Assembly: GCF_016802725.1 (NCBI RefSeq)
Contig: NC_052673.1
Location: 12,039,037-12,103,036, forward strand
Reading direction: 5' to 3'
DNA from: Solenopsis invicta
Lineage: Eukaryota; Arthropoda; Insecta; Hymenoptera; Formicidae
DNA: 64,000 nucleotides
Shown: positions 1 to 12,773 of the stretch, piece by piece
How positions within the stretch are numbered: position 1 is the first letter of the stretch
Layout: each line of letters opens with the position of its first letter
The notes under the pieces: generated by a model
Databases searched by the model: none
Told to the model about the DNA's origin: nothing
Seen by the model: the letters and a program-made list of their open reading frames with translations, nothing else
Program-made: the position numbers and the translations under genes

Positions 1-35
1 TGCCGTTACGCGCGGGCCGTCTCTTTGAAAAAAAC

Positions 36-239
36 TTAGCTTGCCATTTTGTCTTTGGTTAAGACTCTTTTCCTGCATGCATAATACTCGTTGGTTATAA
101 TCGACGGAATAATTGATGCGCTAAGTGCGACGTATATTAAGTTTTTCATTTTTGTCCAAAGTTTTTGTCTATGAAATGTTTTTTTACGAAATTGTTTTTG
201 TAAATTACTCAATTCTATTATTAAATTCATCGTATCCAA
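36..239 (-). CDS. Candidate small single-pass membrane ORF, unrecognised
   Basis: The frame is open for 67 codons. The first true ATG is at 230, giving 64 residues, because the frame's upstream edge at 239 is a TTG. The N-terminal half is polar and basic, with KQFRKK at about residues 12-17. It is followed by a hydrophobic run, LIYVALSASIIPSIITNEYY, that could span a membrane, and then a short basic tail ending KMAS. A basic segment followed by one membrane span is the layout of many small organellar or ER membrane proteins, but I recognise no family. The surrounding DNA is AT-rich, where a chance frame of this length is less expected than in the GC-rich islands. No promoter or splice signal supports it. 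It may equally be noise. Confidence 0.15.
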   Translation of the reverse strand: MDTMNLIIELSNLQKQFRKKTFHRQKLWTKMKNLIYVALSASIIPSIITNEYYACRKRVLTKDKMAS

Positions 240-1390
240 TTTTATCCAATTTGAGTTTTTTTAATCATTCTTAGGTCGCCATTGCTCCTACACAATATAT
301 CGTTAATTTAACTAACAATAAAGTTAAACAAGTTAACTATAAAAATATAAAAATTAATTTTAACAATGTTAAATATGAATTATTATTTACTAGATATACG
401 TTAATATAATATGAACATTATATTTATTTTGAAACTATGCAATTTAACCATAGAAATGAGTTGCTCTTTTAACTAGATATTTTGTGTTAAAATGATAAAT
501 TTCGGTACACGTAGAGGTTAAAAATAACAAAACGTTATTTACCTGAAGAAATTGATATAAATTTGTATCTCTGATATTTAACAATACAATTCGCAAAATG
601 TTAATGCGCACGGGAGAACAATCGTCCAGCTTCTTTCCATCTTATTACGATCTTTAGACCTGATTTTACAACCGCTCGCGCTGTCGAGTCTATTTTAAGA
701 ACAATATCTCGATTATCTCGCGTGCCGCGATCGTAAATAGCAGGAGGGAAAGCCCGTACGCGCGAGTTAAGATTTAAAATCGATCTCGCGATATTATCGG
801 TACTATAAATAATTCCGGTACTTCCGAGCGTGAAATACGCTCGTCGAAGTGTATCTCGCCGGCGCGAAATATTACTCCGCCCGAGAAAAAAGTATCGACT
901 GCCTGGCTTACTCTCTTCAGTACGCTACTTCGTGCACCTTATTGGGCGGGCTCGTGCGCCGCCTCCGAAAAGATGTTTGTTTAGCTGTGCGAACGAATCT
1001 ATCGGGTGTCTCGTCTCTGGTTTATGTCGCCGCGCGTATCGCGACGTGCCGCGTTTTGTAACCGCGCTTTGTGCGCGACAATGACGAAAGCCCCCATCTC
1101 GTATTTCGATCTCTGCCCGACCGCAGATGTCCCGCGGCGTTATTATTCCGTCTTTCGTTTCGTTCCGCTCGATTCTTTTTCCTCCGCGTACAACACCGCG
1201 AGAATCGTGAAAAGAGAATCCGCCTTGTCCGGTCCTTCTCGTTCGTTAGTACGTACAATAAGAAAAAAAAGAAGAGCGGTGTAAGGGGAGGGGAGGAGAA
1301 GTTGCGCAAGATGGTTGATTCGGAAACGAAAATGTCGCTGATATCCTGTGCCTCCCCTTGTAGAAACTTATTAAAGTTGGTCTTGTGTAA
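240..1390. other. Non-coding: AT-rich stretch grading into a CpG-rich island
   Basis: Bases 240-600 are strongly AT-rich with short imperfect palindromes. Bases 640-1340 are GC- and CpG-rich. The overlapping frames of 70-134 codons in several phases of 830-1448 look like by-products of low stop-codon density, since they are rich in Arg and Ser and agree with no single frame. Confidence 0.6.
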
Positions 1391-1395
1391 TATGA

Positions 1396-1520
1396 GGCCT
1401 CGATCATTGTTTATTAGGGATGTCATAAGAAGGATTTTCTTATTTTAATCTGATAAGCTCCCGATCACTACTTATTAGAAATGTCACAAGAAAAGTTTCC
1501 TTATTTTTATCTAATGAGAC
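1396..1520. repeat. Diverged tandem duplication, about 61-bp unit, two copies
   Basis: Two adjacent units share GATCA, TTATTAG, ATGTCA, AAGAA and CTTATTTT in the same order and spacing. GATCA occurs at 1402 and again at 1463, which sets the period at 61 bp. A weak third copy may follow at 1520-1560 (GAG then TTAATAAGGAAG). The copies differ at roughly a quarter of positions, so the duplication is not recent. Confidence 0.75.
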
Positions 1521-2887
1521 CTTTATCAGGAGTTAATAAGGAAGTTTTAACTTCGTACTTTTTTATTAGAGTTAACTTATAAGGACCAGAAAAGGTTTTA
1601 TGAATGACGCTATTATACATGTAAGAAAAATATTCAACACTTTTCAGGGCATAATAAAAGCCTTTTATTCAAATACTGTATAATGAGATCTATATTTGAT
1701 ATTATTTAAAATAGAAAGCAATGGAAATCTGAATATTTTTTTTTTATATATAAGAGCTTGTGAATAATTTGTTGAACGAATATAAGATATAGACTTAAAT
1801 TCAGATCAATTAATCGTCCTTATTCAAATCTAAATTCAACATTTTACATGTGATATTAGTATTTTTGCTATCAGTATTTTGATTATTAACATTTAATATA
1901 ATGTATGAATAGTTAATTGGAAAATATCAATATTTATCAGTTTGCTATCTGCTCAAAAATATTTTTCCTCGTGTTGAAAAAGTTCTACCACAGTTCCACG
2001 ATTTGTTTAACGATTGCCCGTACAATTCTGTCGATCCGTGTCGACTTTTAGCTTCATCGGTGCATCGATGCAACGGAACGTCGATACTCGGCATACTTAG
2101 TTCCGATAGATTCGCACATGCCTCGACTGGACAGCGTATCTATCGGGTGTGAGTTCAATAAAGCGGCCTCAGTTTCGCGACCGGTATCTCAGGGCCGCCG
2201 ACCACCTGTCTCCACCTCTCTCCCGCTCGCCGGACGACCGATTGCGAGCACATGCCACCTATAACACGGCTGTCCCCCGGCCGTTAACAATTTTGGCACG
2301 ATTCCCCGGAGGCACGCCCGCTTCCACCTCTCGAAAAGACCTTTTTCCATTCGCGCTCGCCTACTGTATGTCGCTAGCAGCCTCGTTCGCAATGGTCTAT
2401 GCATTGCCCCGTAATGCTTCTGTTTTTGCATCGTGACCTATAGAATGCGAAAAATCGCCTCGCGCGAGCTTAGCCTTCCGTAAAATGCGGCATTTAAATT
2501 AAATCCAAACACTCCCATAACTGAATTGCTTTACTAATTGCCCATAATGAATCGTTATTCAAGAGAAAGAGAAACACGTTACTTGAGCATCTTTTAATGC
2601 ATTTGAATAACGATATTGATAGGAAATACATTACGGTAATGTTATACATTAGCTACATTGATCTTTTTTAATTATAAAAAGACTCTCACGCATAATACAA
2701 TTAATCATTTCGCGCTCGGCTTTCGCACATTTTATCGATAATGTAATCTTTTGTTTAATTCTTCTTCACCATTTTATAAATGTTTGCATTTTTATTGCGT
2801 GTTATCAGCTCGTAAAAAATAGTGTACAATGTACAATTAATCGTATGTGAGATAAGTTTTTTTAAAGTTTGATTTGGTACATTGTGA
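1521..2887. other. Non-coding: AT-rich, then a short GC-rich island
   Basis: Bases 1521-1980 and 2490-2880 are AT-rich. Bases 2000-2480 are CpG-rich, with opposing 80-95 codon frames that look incidental. A 12-bp inverted repeat (ATCGTTATTCAA / TTGAATAACGAT) sits at about 2550 and 2604 with a spacer of about 45 bp. Nothing else stands out. Confidence 0.55.
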
Positions 2888-2890
2888 AAG

Positions 2891-2922
2891 CGCTCTCTCT
2901 CTCTCTCTTTCTCTCTCTCTCT
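2891..2922. repeat. (CT)n microsatellite
   Basis: A CT run is interrupted by one TTT. Confidence 0.9.
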
Positions 2923-2923
2923 G

Positions 2924-4725
2924 AACATCTACCATTGATATATCTTTTGTTAATTTTAGAAAGTGGATCAGTGTTTTGATATTTACGAACTTATTGATAT
3001 TTTTGTCTATCAAATTCGCAAAACAAATTTATATACTTTGTACACATCGCAATCAAATGGCAAGACTGAGATAGCGTCATTTATTTTAGAGCACCGTCAT
3101 TTATTATCACGGCTGTTATAAGCGTCTCGACGTCCTTGTGCGATATTCTTTTGTAACATGGCGAATTTAAATACTCTTTATGGAGTATAGTCCGTTACAC
3201 GATAAGATATCAACGCGTACGCGTCATGCATATCGCACGGCACGTGCTCTTATTATACATTACACGCAGATTATTCTCTGACGTTTGCATTAAACTTTGG
3301 GAGAGTATTCAGAGATTAATCCTCTTCGTCAGAAATTTAATGGAACGCCATCCTTTCCAAAATGATAGGATTTTCAACATTGTATATTTTAATTAAATTT
3401 TGGGTTAAGCTGTTAAAGTCTTTGAGTTAATTAAACAAAAATTTTTTATCTCTGAAGTATAATTTGTCAAAATCTTTTTAATTAGTACTTTATGAAACAT
3501 ATTTCTTTGATTTATGCAAAAGAAAGGTTAAACTTGTAAGCTCGTGAAAGCCTCTATTTAGAAATGAAATCGTATAGAATATATTTAAATATATTATAAA
3601 AATATATGATTTAATGGGTTTTAGTTTTGAAATTTATTTTTATTTTAGACTATTTTTTTCTTAATCAAGTCGAAATTGCTTTTAATGGTATTCACTGAAT
3701 CGGCGCACAATTACGAGAGAATAATATGACTAAGTATCACGTAAGCGTGTATATTTGTACACGTTAATGCTTTCGCGCGGATTAGTCACGAGACTCGCGA
3801 ATACTTTCGCGTAACTTTTTACTTTCCTTGCGCCCGAGTTGAATTTAGTTAAAACTTTTGGAAGCTCTCGGTTAACGGCCGTGAAGCCCAGTAGCAGCGA
3901 GGAGGGGAGTCGTATGTTTCCAATTTCTCGGAAAATTTTGAACCCGAAGTAATTTTGTTGAACGCGCGCGCGTGCACGCGCGGCTTTTCGTCGACGCGTA
4001 GGTGCCTGCGTATAATCTTAATGCTGCGGATCAAACGAACGGCGCTTCAAACCATTGGGGGAGAGAGAGATGCTTTCCACCCCGCTACGTTTATTTAATT
4101 AAAAGTTTCCCCTTTCGACCGATGCCATGGAAAATGCATATATATCTATCGTCGTGTCGCTAATCTATCGCCTGCGGTAAGATATAAATTCCGCGAGAGT
4201 TTTAGCACATGGGGGAGATGCGATTCGTTGGTGTCGAGACGCCGTGGCCGATGCTGTTTCCACGTGGTGAAAGCCGCTTCCATGCGGCTTCGGAAAATAG
4301 CCGCGACGGCTTTGCGTTAAAGAATAATGTGCGCGAATAAAAGCCTCTCTGTCTCTCTTTCCACTCGGGAGGATTTAAATAGTGGGAGCTAGATGGGAGC
4401 CTGTGGATCGATGGTCGAGCCAGTGTTTACGGAAGTTTCAACCTCGACCACATTTGCCGCGTGTTTTCGGCGGCGCAACCGCGCGTATACATTCTCATTT
4501 TCCGCGACGATGTTCTGCTTCGATTTACTCGAGCCGCCGCTGCTGCTGCGTCGTGAAGTTCCTCCTTCGCGAGGCGACGCGAATTAGAGCCTGGCTTCGT
4601 TCCAACGTAACGACTTCATCGTTTGCTCCGCACGGAAGAAAATATTAGTAACATTACTCTTAACAAGGCGCCGGTATCTCGCCGACAATTAAACCACTTT
4701 TTTTCCCTCGTAAATTCCATTCATC
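2924..4725. other. Non-coding: AT-rich then CpG-rich
   Basis: Bases 2924-3700 are AT-rich without recognisable features. Bases 3700-4660 are CpG-rich. A Z-DNA-prone alternating purine-pyrimidine tract (CG and TG steps) lies at 3962-3985. The frame at 4382-4648 is Arg- and Ser-rich, overlaps another frame, and is not credible as a gene. Confidence 0.55.
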
Positions 4726-4835
4726 CGTCGTCGTAGCCGTTCTTGTCGTCCTCGTCGTTCTCATCGTCCTTATCCTCATCCTCATCCTCTTCATTCTCTT
4801 CATCCTCTTCATCACCGTCGTCGTCATCGTCGTTG

Positions 4836-4875
<40 letters not shown>

Positions 4876-4890
4876 GGCCGTCGACGTCGT
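4726..4890. repeat. TCN/GTC trinucleotide repeat tract
   Basis: An imperfect TCG/TCC/TCA array grades into nearly pure (GTC)n at about 4838-4874. On the minus strand it reads as a 70-codon Asp/Glu/Asn-rich frame. That composition follows directly from the repeat, so I do not call a gene. Confidence 0.9.
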
Positions 4891-6343
4891 CTAATTTAAC
4901 ATCGCGTGTTATGTACCGATGAATACGGTGCATTACGTGACGACGCTAAGTTTCACATTTTACATTGCAAACGCGCAACGGTTCGATATTCCCTGTACGC
5001 AAAGTCCGACAGGTAGATCGCGTCTGATGATATTTTGCAGTGAACGGATAAGCCGCGTCAATATAATCCACTTCATGTCCGTGATTGATGCCGATTGTTA
5101 CGACGATAGCTCCGCTCGATTCCCGGCATAATACAGAAATCCAGCTTTTCAACGGATACTAGCGCGCGCCGCGTCCGGAAATTACTCGTTCGTTGACTTT
5201 ATTCGCGTCGAGTTTCCATGCGTCCATTAAAAGTCAGTTGAATGCCGTTCGCGACGCGACATCGCCGTCAGCTAATTGCATGCGATACAAATCATTATTT
5301 AATTCATTAAAATTTCCGGCGCGATTAAGCGGGATTATCGGGTATTCTTTGACGCGCTGAAAGCGACCCCTTTCATTTTTATAAAACATATTCGTCGAGT
5401 CGTAATAACGACATACACATTTGTTTTGCGCAATCACGCGTGAACGCAATCAGTATTTTGATGTAAAGTTGCACGCTAATTGCACGCAAGTTAACTCACA
5501 ATTAAAAGTACCGTGATAAGATTAGTTGTAAAAGGAAATAACTACGGCAATGTTTGCACACGGTTGACTATTTATTCAGAGATTTGCTCGACTTTCGCAT
5601 AGCTACTTAAGTATTATATCTCTCGAGACTGCAGTAGTATGCATTGTTAAGCCTGGAATGGCGACCTACCTTTTCGCAGACCTGTACTGAATTTTTGTAG
5701 CTGTAGTAATATTTTTCTATATACAAAAAGCTTTGTTGTGTATAAAATTACTTGAGCTTCTTCCGCGTCTTTATTTCTCAACTATATTTGTTCTGAAAGC
5801 TGTCAGAAACTCTTGAGAACTCTAGAGAAGAAATACATAATTCTATCGATTATGTCGAAATTCTGAAAGCAGGACGCTAACTTCATAAAGATCTACATAC
5901 ATTTTCGTGATGTAGAGAAGAATCTCGCAAAAGAATTTGGGCCGCCCCAATGTTATTATTCATCATCGTTATAAATCGCGACCGTAAGGTTAACTCCGCT
6001 AGCAGCGGAAACGTGTCACTATACGTTAAAAATTCAGTAAAATTAGAACGCACCGTTCCCGAAGTTCACGTGGCTCTGGCGTTTAAGTTCTCGAGAGAGA
6101 ACGCGGCCGACGGTCCTATATTTCATTTTCAGTCGCAAAAAGGTAGCGCGAGAAAGAGGCTACCACCGAGCATTGTTAGCAAGCGGCTCGCGAGCAGAAG
6201 TAATGCCCGACTCCGCATTGTTTCCCATTTACGTATGCCCTCGCGCCTGCGGGAACTTCTTGTTTCACGAGGTTTATATCTACGACGTCCTCGCGCCGCC
6301 GTGCTTTGGGATCGCCGGCAACTTGTGTATTGAAACTTCTCCG

Positions 6344-6345
<2 letters not shown>
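4891..6345. other. No supported gene
   Basis: Mixed composition. Bases 4900-5460 are CpG-rich, 5460-5940 AT-rich, and 5950-6345 CpG-rich. The plus-strand frame at 5950-6333 (127 codons) has no recognisable domain. Its C-terminal half is Arg- and Leu-rich, which is typical of island noise. Confidence 0.5.

Positions 6346-6390
<45 letters not shown>
6346..6390. repeat. (AGC)n trinucleotide repeat
   Basis: About fifteen AGC units carry one CAA-type interruption. The same array gives poly-Gln, poly-Ala or poly-Ser in the three plus frames and poly-Leu or poly-Cys on the minus strand. One of these (6306-6491, +) would be a glutamine-rich protein, but nothing upstream or downstream supports a coding reading. 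Confidence 0.9.
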
Positions 6391-7403
6391 CCTCGCCACC
6401 GTTACCGCTCGTCCTCGTCCTCATCGTCTTCCTCGCTCTTGTCCCCGCTCTCGGTCCGCGTTACCTCGCAGCCGCGGAAAGGCGACATTAATTACGACCG
6501 TCAAGTTTCTCGACGACGAAAGTCCGTTTCAGCGCGTGGTGCGCGTTGCGCGTCGAAAAGTTTGCGGTGCCTTCCGCGGTAGCAATTAACGACACGTTCA
6601 TCGGCGGTGGTCGTCAGCGCTCGTTGTGCAACGGCGCGAAAACGACGCGACTCTTGGCTCGTTTTTCGAAAACGCCCTTTTCCGCGTTGCCGCGTTTTCG
6701 TTCCCTTTGCCCCGCGTTTTTCATTCTCGTTTCCAGTTGACTGCTAATGCGCGACCGTGGTGCGAAATAAACTGCCGCGAGTATCGTTCATCCTTTCTCG
6801 GCAAGAACCGCAAGGAATATAAAGCGACGGCGAGAGAAACCGCGAAGTGGCTCGACATCTTACACCGGCCCTTGTCGCGATCACGCTTTACGCGTAAAGC
6901 GTTAACTTTTTACGAGGTCGGACGATATTGCCTTTTTTTCACACTCGGGGAGAAAAGGAGACTACTACAGCGCGATTTTAGTTGGTCTTGTCAGCGTTTG
7001 TAAGATCATTCGTAAACAGCGATGCTGTTATGATGTAGCATTTGCGGTACATTTACATTATTTGAGAATTGTATTAATTTTAAAGAGAGAGAGAGAGAGA
7101 AAGAGAGTAAGCTTCTTATAAAATGAATAATTTAATAGTTAGATTGTAAATATCTTTTTAATGTAAAATTTATTGTACAGCTACAGAAAAGATTTCTGGA
7201 TTTAATGTTATCACTCTTCTATAATGTGTCATAAAATAAGATTGATATAGAGACAATGATAATTATCATTAGGAAAGGAATATTATATTCTTTGATGGAA
7301 ACATTATTAAATCTAAAATAAAATGATATTGATGCTGTCTTGTTAATTTTTTTCAGATTTAGATTAAATAATGGAAATTTGTGATGCTCATGATATTTTT
7401 GGT
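6391..7403. other. No supported gene; CpG-rich then AT-rich
   Basis: The CpG-rich part extends to about 7000. A (GA)n microsatellite occupies 7084-7107. Bases 7110-7400 are AT-rich. Overlapping frames at 6546-7003 are judged incidental. Confidence 0.5.
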
Positions 7404-7628
7404 TTAACAATAGATTGGTCTGAGAAAAATTTGAAGAATGTTTTTTTCTGATAAAATATCATGACGAAGACCCACAAGGGAACTGCTCGCTTCGTAAATA
7501 CCAAAAATATCTCGTCCCATAGCTAAAAGGTCCATAAGAACTTCCGCTGTAAACAAAGGCTGTACTAAGCCTCCGTGAATGCATTGATTATAATGCATCG
7601 CATGTGAATCTTTCTTACCAGAGAGCAC
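7404..7628 (-). CDS. Unrecognised open frame, possible exon or remnant
   Basis: The frame is open from just after a TGA at about 7660 down to a stop at 7404, roughly 85 codons. Its first ATG is at 7598. Unlike most frames here its composition is ordinary protein-like, with segments such as GGLVQPLFTAEVLMDLLAMG and RDIFGIYEASSSLVGLRHDI, and it lies in DNA of intermediate GC. A strong 5' splice-site match, CTG followed by GTAAGA, lies inside it near 7620. If used, it would end an upstream exon there, so the two readings compete. I do not recognise the family. It could be a terminal exon, a decayed gene or chance. Confidence 0.2.
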   Translation of the reverse strand: MLSGKKDSHAMHYNQCIHGGLVQPLFTAEVLMDLLAMGRDIFGIYEASSSLVGLRHDILSEKNILQIFLRPIYC

Positions 7629-7637
7629 TTGATCGCG

Positions 7638-10600
7638 CGGTCTCCTTTCGGTGATATTTCAAATTGCGTAGCAATTAATCATTATAAAAAAAATTTTATT
7701 TTTAATGTAATAATATTATAAGCTGAAATTGATGTGTGTTACTATAATTGTCTTAAAGTAATAAGTCAATCTTATTTAATTCGATGAAGGAGAATAAGAA
7801 TTGGAAGAAATTTTTTAAAAAATTTGCAATCTAGTTGTCAACTTAACAATTATTGTTATAAGCAATAATATATAGCTAGGGAGCATAATTAAATTTTCTA
7901 ACCGCATCATATTTGATCATTAATCTACTTTCAGACAACATTCGCGACCGTCGAAGTGAAACGCGTCGAAAGTTCTGACAATCCCGCCACGACACTGACA
8001 TTAATTACGTCGTAATCAAAGGAAGCTGCGACGAGCGCCGAAAAGTTTGCGCCTGTTTACATTGCCAATTAACAGCTGCGGTACGCTAAAACTAGACGGA
8101 TAGACGTTATAGGCGCGTTTTCCGTTGAAGTAAGCTTCTTGTTATCCACGCCGCTTTTTTCTACTCTCGTATTCTGCACCGTTGCATCCTTGCAATTTCA
8201 CCCTGGTGCAAAATAAACCGTCCGCGCCTTGACTGTTCTTTCAAGCAAGAAATGCGAAACGCAGAATGATGAAATGCAACGCGGAGCGCATGCACGATGC
8301 GCTGTGTAAAGCTCGTATTATGCTTTTGGAGACGTACGCTTTGATAAATTTCGCGACTTTATCTTTGCGTAAATTTAAGTCGAGGCAACATCGCGAAATT
8401 ATTGACCATTAAAAATTGCACGATATTGATATGAATTAATAATGTTGTTATCAAAACGCGTAAAATTTCAATTATTTTTTAATTAACTTTAGTAAGGCTT
8501 TAGTTTAAAGTTTATCAAAACATTTTATGTTCGAAACTCGGTGGTGAATATGGAAAGCGTCTATGCAATTTTTGCTGGGGAAAAAGATTATCATCAAGTT
8601 TGAAGAGACACTTCTCAAGCTGAGTAAAACATCCCTAGTATATCTTGCATATAGCTGGGAGAGTAGTGCGCGCTGAAAAGAAAACATGTCTTGCACACGG
8701 ATGTAATCGACCAGTCATAATGCACTCGTTGCACCGCCGCCGTGCTGCACTTTAAACTCGGCCAAGCGGGATCGCCAGCTTGATGAACATCCCCGGGCCC
8801 GGATTTGCAAGAATAAGCGGCAGATTACGGCCGAGCCGTAAAAAGATTCTCCGGAAAAACGGCGTGTTTAAGCGCGTCATTAACGATATTAGCGGTTTCT
8901 CGCACGAAGATGCGTTCCGCATCGCGCGCTCGCCTCGAATGAGATTTTTCATGGAGCTTGAAAGTTTTTCGAATCGCGCGATTTATGCGAGACGGTTTTA
9001 ATATTAAAGCTTTAACGAGAGGCCTTGTAGCGGAGCCCTCGTATTTTCATAAATTCTAAGCGAAATTGTCGAGATGTAATAGAAGCGGCTCACGGAATTG
9101 GACATTGAAACATTGAGATTCATCACAGCTACTGTTCTTCATACTCGGAATACTAAACGAGGCTCTTAAAAAAATGGCTCACTTACTTTTCCGCTGTATG
9201 CTAGGACGTTTTCTCTTTGTACGAGCCGCATGTGGATAACCTAATTATGTTTTCTTTACCAACTTTTCTGTCCGCAACTTGTGAATACGCCACAGCATCA
9301 ATCAGGTGTACACGTCTTAAAAAAATAAGTCGTAAAGGTTTTGACATTAACATAAAATCTTTATTCTTATTTTCTCCAAGGTACTAAAAGTGCTCTTTTT
9401 GCCGTCGGCTAAAGTCGTTCCCCGTTGCAATTTTACGGTGCGTCTTGCGTAGCAATTTGATGAGAATGCGGATACGTCGCTCTTTAAAAATTAACCGTGA
9501 AAAAAAATACACGTATCCGCGACGGGATGCGGAAAGCGCGTATATTGAAATATCTCGTCTGTGCCACTCGCCGCAAAAACGCTAAACTGTCGCGTCGACA
9601 AACTTTCGTAGCCGTGACGGGGGCGTGCGTATGTGTGGGAGAGCTTGCTCTGCCAGCGCGCTGCAATTAACAACATTCGCGGCGGTATTGTCGACAAACG
9701 CGGAGGCGTGTGTGATGCATGCACGTGGTGCACCGTGATGGTGATGATGCGCGGCAGTTCTCCGAGAAGGGGAGTAACGGGGAATGCGGCGGAATGCGCG
9801 CGCTTTATCCCATCTTTCTTCGAAAACACGCTTTTTGTGCTCGCTGTTTTTTTTTTCTTTGCCACGCGTTTCTGTTTAACCCTCCCTCGGCTGCCCCTCC
9901 CTTCCGCTCTGCGTCGGTAATTTACTCGCAGCACGAAATAAACCCCCGTTACCTTGACTACTCCCATGCCGGGTGTTTCCGTCAGTTTTCACGGTTGCGT
10001 TTTTATCACGTTGTATCGCGCCGTGCCATCGCGACGTCGACTGTAAGGGCCTGAAGGGGAAAATAAGAGGGCGGGAGGGAGAGGTTAGCGAAGGGAACCC
10101 CCCTAGCCTCGTTCGTGTGGCGTCCTTTCAACGCGAGGTCTGACATCATTACCTTTTTGGTGTCTCGTTGTTGCGAGCAACGCAATTCTATATTTCAGTT
10201 CCGCGCGCTGATCTGCGTCGGTTTTTTTTTCAAGTCTCCCTTTACAGGTCAGCGTGTAACGAATGAATTGAAGGAAAGACCGAGATAGTAGCGAATCGAA
10301 TGCATCCGGTTTGGACGAACGGGTCTTTGTGCAGTTTGTGCATGGAAGGGAGATAAACGTGTACCGGTAAAATAAATGGTTCGGTTTAAAATAATTTTTT
10401 CCAATATTTTTCTTCCACGCGCCAACCGTATGTGCGAAGATAATGTCACACTCTGAAAATACTACTCGTCCGGTGGACACTCAATTCTAATGGATATAAT
10501 TGATTGGAAAATCGAAAAATTATCGTCAATACGACATTTATTGAATATATATTATTTCAACAGATAAATAAGCATTAAAAGCTGCATATAGTAGCTATTA

Positions 10601-12750
10601 CTTTGCGAGATAATATTTCATTGTGAGTGATATTCTTGTTCGCTGACATATTTATTTCTATTGTAGTTTATATTATTCATCTTTTATAATTTATTATGCC
10701 GTGATCATCCAGCCGCGCGCGTAAATTTTATTATTTTCAAATTCCGACGGAACTTCCCCAAATAAAATATCATACGTCGACTTTAACGTTCGCAATTTTC
10801 TTCGAATATCTTCCTCGATTGTGCACCGATTCATTCTTATGACGCTATGCCGCGCGTTTATTTTATATTCCGGAAGTTTGCCGCGCCGTACAGTGTGTCG
10901 TTTGCGACTTCCCGAGAACTTGGATTGCCCGCGTTGTACGTCTCGCCGTGCCGGAAACTGCACTGTGTACGTGAAGGGTCGGTATTACCCTGCGGATAAA
11001 AGGGAATTCGTTTCCATTCTCCGGATTTTTCTCCGAAAATTTTGGGAAAATTTTCAGAATCTCTCTCTCTCGAATATTCCTTGAACGATCGTATCTTCAT
11101 CCGATCTTTCGTCGCTGCCGACAACGTCGGATTCTTCTCTTCGTATTGCAATTATTTCCGACTGTGATATTAGGGAAACAGTTAAAAGTTGAAGGCTGTT
11201 TGGCTAGGGTAAGCTCGTTCCTACGTAAAATCGCAATTGAACTGGTTTCATTCGACCGCGTAAAATTTCGGAATATCCCTGAGTGCTGACTAGGGCATAA
11301 TCTAATTTTGAAAGTTGCACGAAGTTGCGCTCGGCAGAGCAAACAAGAAGCGGCGGAACTGTTCTCTTGTGAACCGATTTTTCCAGAATCAAGGAAGACA
11401 CTCTCGAGGTCGGGAAAGCCCTGGTGTAACATCCGGTGTTACGTGAAATCCTTCGTTTCGTTTTCCCTGGAAAGCAGAGTTTCGACAGACGCTGGCATTT
11501 GTCTTTGTTTGATAGCGATACTACTGATAAAAATTGCAGAAAAGTCGCTGATACGCATACGAGTGCGTATTTGCTCAGTTGGAAGAGACTTTTATCTATA
11601 AAATAACTATAAAATACATGAAAAATGTATGAAAGATTTTAATTCATTTGTATCTGTAATATTTATTCGAATATGTAAAAAAAACTTTTGGCATTTCGAC
11701 GAAGAAACCCACGACGACTTTTTTGTTACGGCTTCGCGTGGAGTGATTGAAAAATATAAACGGCGGATCTCTGGCCATGTAACACAGTTCATTCTTAATT
11801 CATTAGCGGTGGAATCTCGCTTCGTAACATTTACACATTTTCTCGGGAAGCCCAGACGTAAAGTTTCAACCGTATTTTCATCCGGTCTGGAAGCAGTTGT
11901 GGTTGCCTTTACTAGATCACGATGCTGTCGAGTTTCGCATTTACACAACGCACAAATACGGGCATGCAAATACGTAATTCAAACCAAACAGGTCAGCCCT
12001 CGGGCGGTACTTCTGTTAATTCTATTATGCTGACGGCAGAGAAGCGTCAAAAAGCTCAAAGCTATGTTAAGTTGTATATTGAAAGCTGAATCAATTGTGA
12101 TGTAATTACTTACGTTAGCGCGAAATCTATGTGTGGCCAAGTGAGTTTAATGATTATGTCCACGTTTAGCCATCTTTACTTATTTCTTTCGTAGTTCTTA
12201 GGAAATGATTAGGTTTTACGTTTATTTAAGTACCAGCTACATCGTACAACGTATCGATGTGCATCTCCCATCGTAAAGGATACTTAAATTGACAGTAATT
12301 GGAATGAACTTCTTTCGACTAGATTTCGGTCGAGCTTACGCACAGCCAATGACCGGCTAAACGTGTACAGAGCTTCATCAAACGCTGGACCGATCAAAGG
12401 CCGTGAAGTCTCTGGTGAATACCTCTCGTTTGTTCGATTCGAGGGCACGCCATTATCTCCCGCTCCTCTTATTAACGAGCTTCATGGTATCGGGACGACC
12501 GTTCCATTATTCCGAAACGATGCCCTCGTGATGGCAGCGCGACGAGGGATTTTACGAGACAAGAGACGAAAACCGTACGCGGCATACAATATCGGGTTTG
12601 TCCGACGTGTTTACGGATTCGTACATAATGTGCATCCCAACACACCGCACGCCGCATACGCGACCGCGTACTTGTCCTCGAATAGTATCGGAAGCTCGGT
12701 CACTGTCGGTACGCCTTTCATAAAGTCATTATCCCTTGGAGGCAGAGAGC
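7638..12750. other. Long gene-free stretch of alternating composition
   Basis: AT-rich parts lie at 7640-7920, 8400-8530, 9290-9400 and 10480-10700. CpG-rich parts lie at 7930-8400, 8700-9080, 9400-10320 and 10690-12040. Frames of 80-158 codons occur on both strands at once, for example 9491-9967 (-) with 9719-10054 (+), and 11607-11969 (-) with 11629-12033 (+). That is the pattern of low stop density, not genes. No repeat element or RNA gene was recognised. Confidence 0.5.
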
Positions 12751-12773
12751 GGGAGGACGGGGGCGGGGAAGGG
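12751..12773 (+). other. Candidate G-quadruplex motif
   Basis: Four G-runs of 3, 5, 4 and 3 bases are separated by AGGAC, C and AA, which fits the standard G3+ N1-7 pattern. No gene is assigned nearby. Confidence 0.6.

Noticed and set aside
4721..4933. Acidic Asp/Glu-rich minus-strand frame
   Set aside because: The composition is entirely explained by the trinucleotide repeat.
6306..6491. Poly-glutamine frame
   Set aside because: The AGC array gives long frames in every phase; no flanking coding signal.
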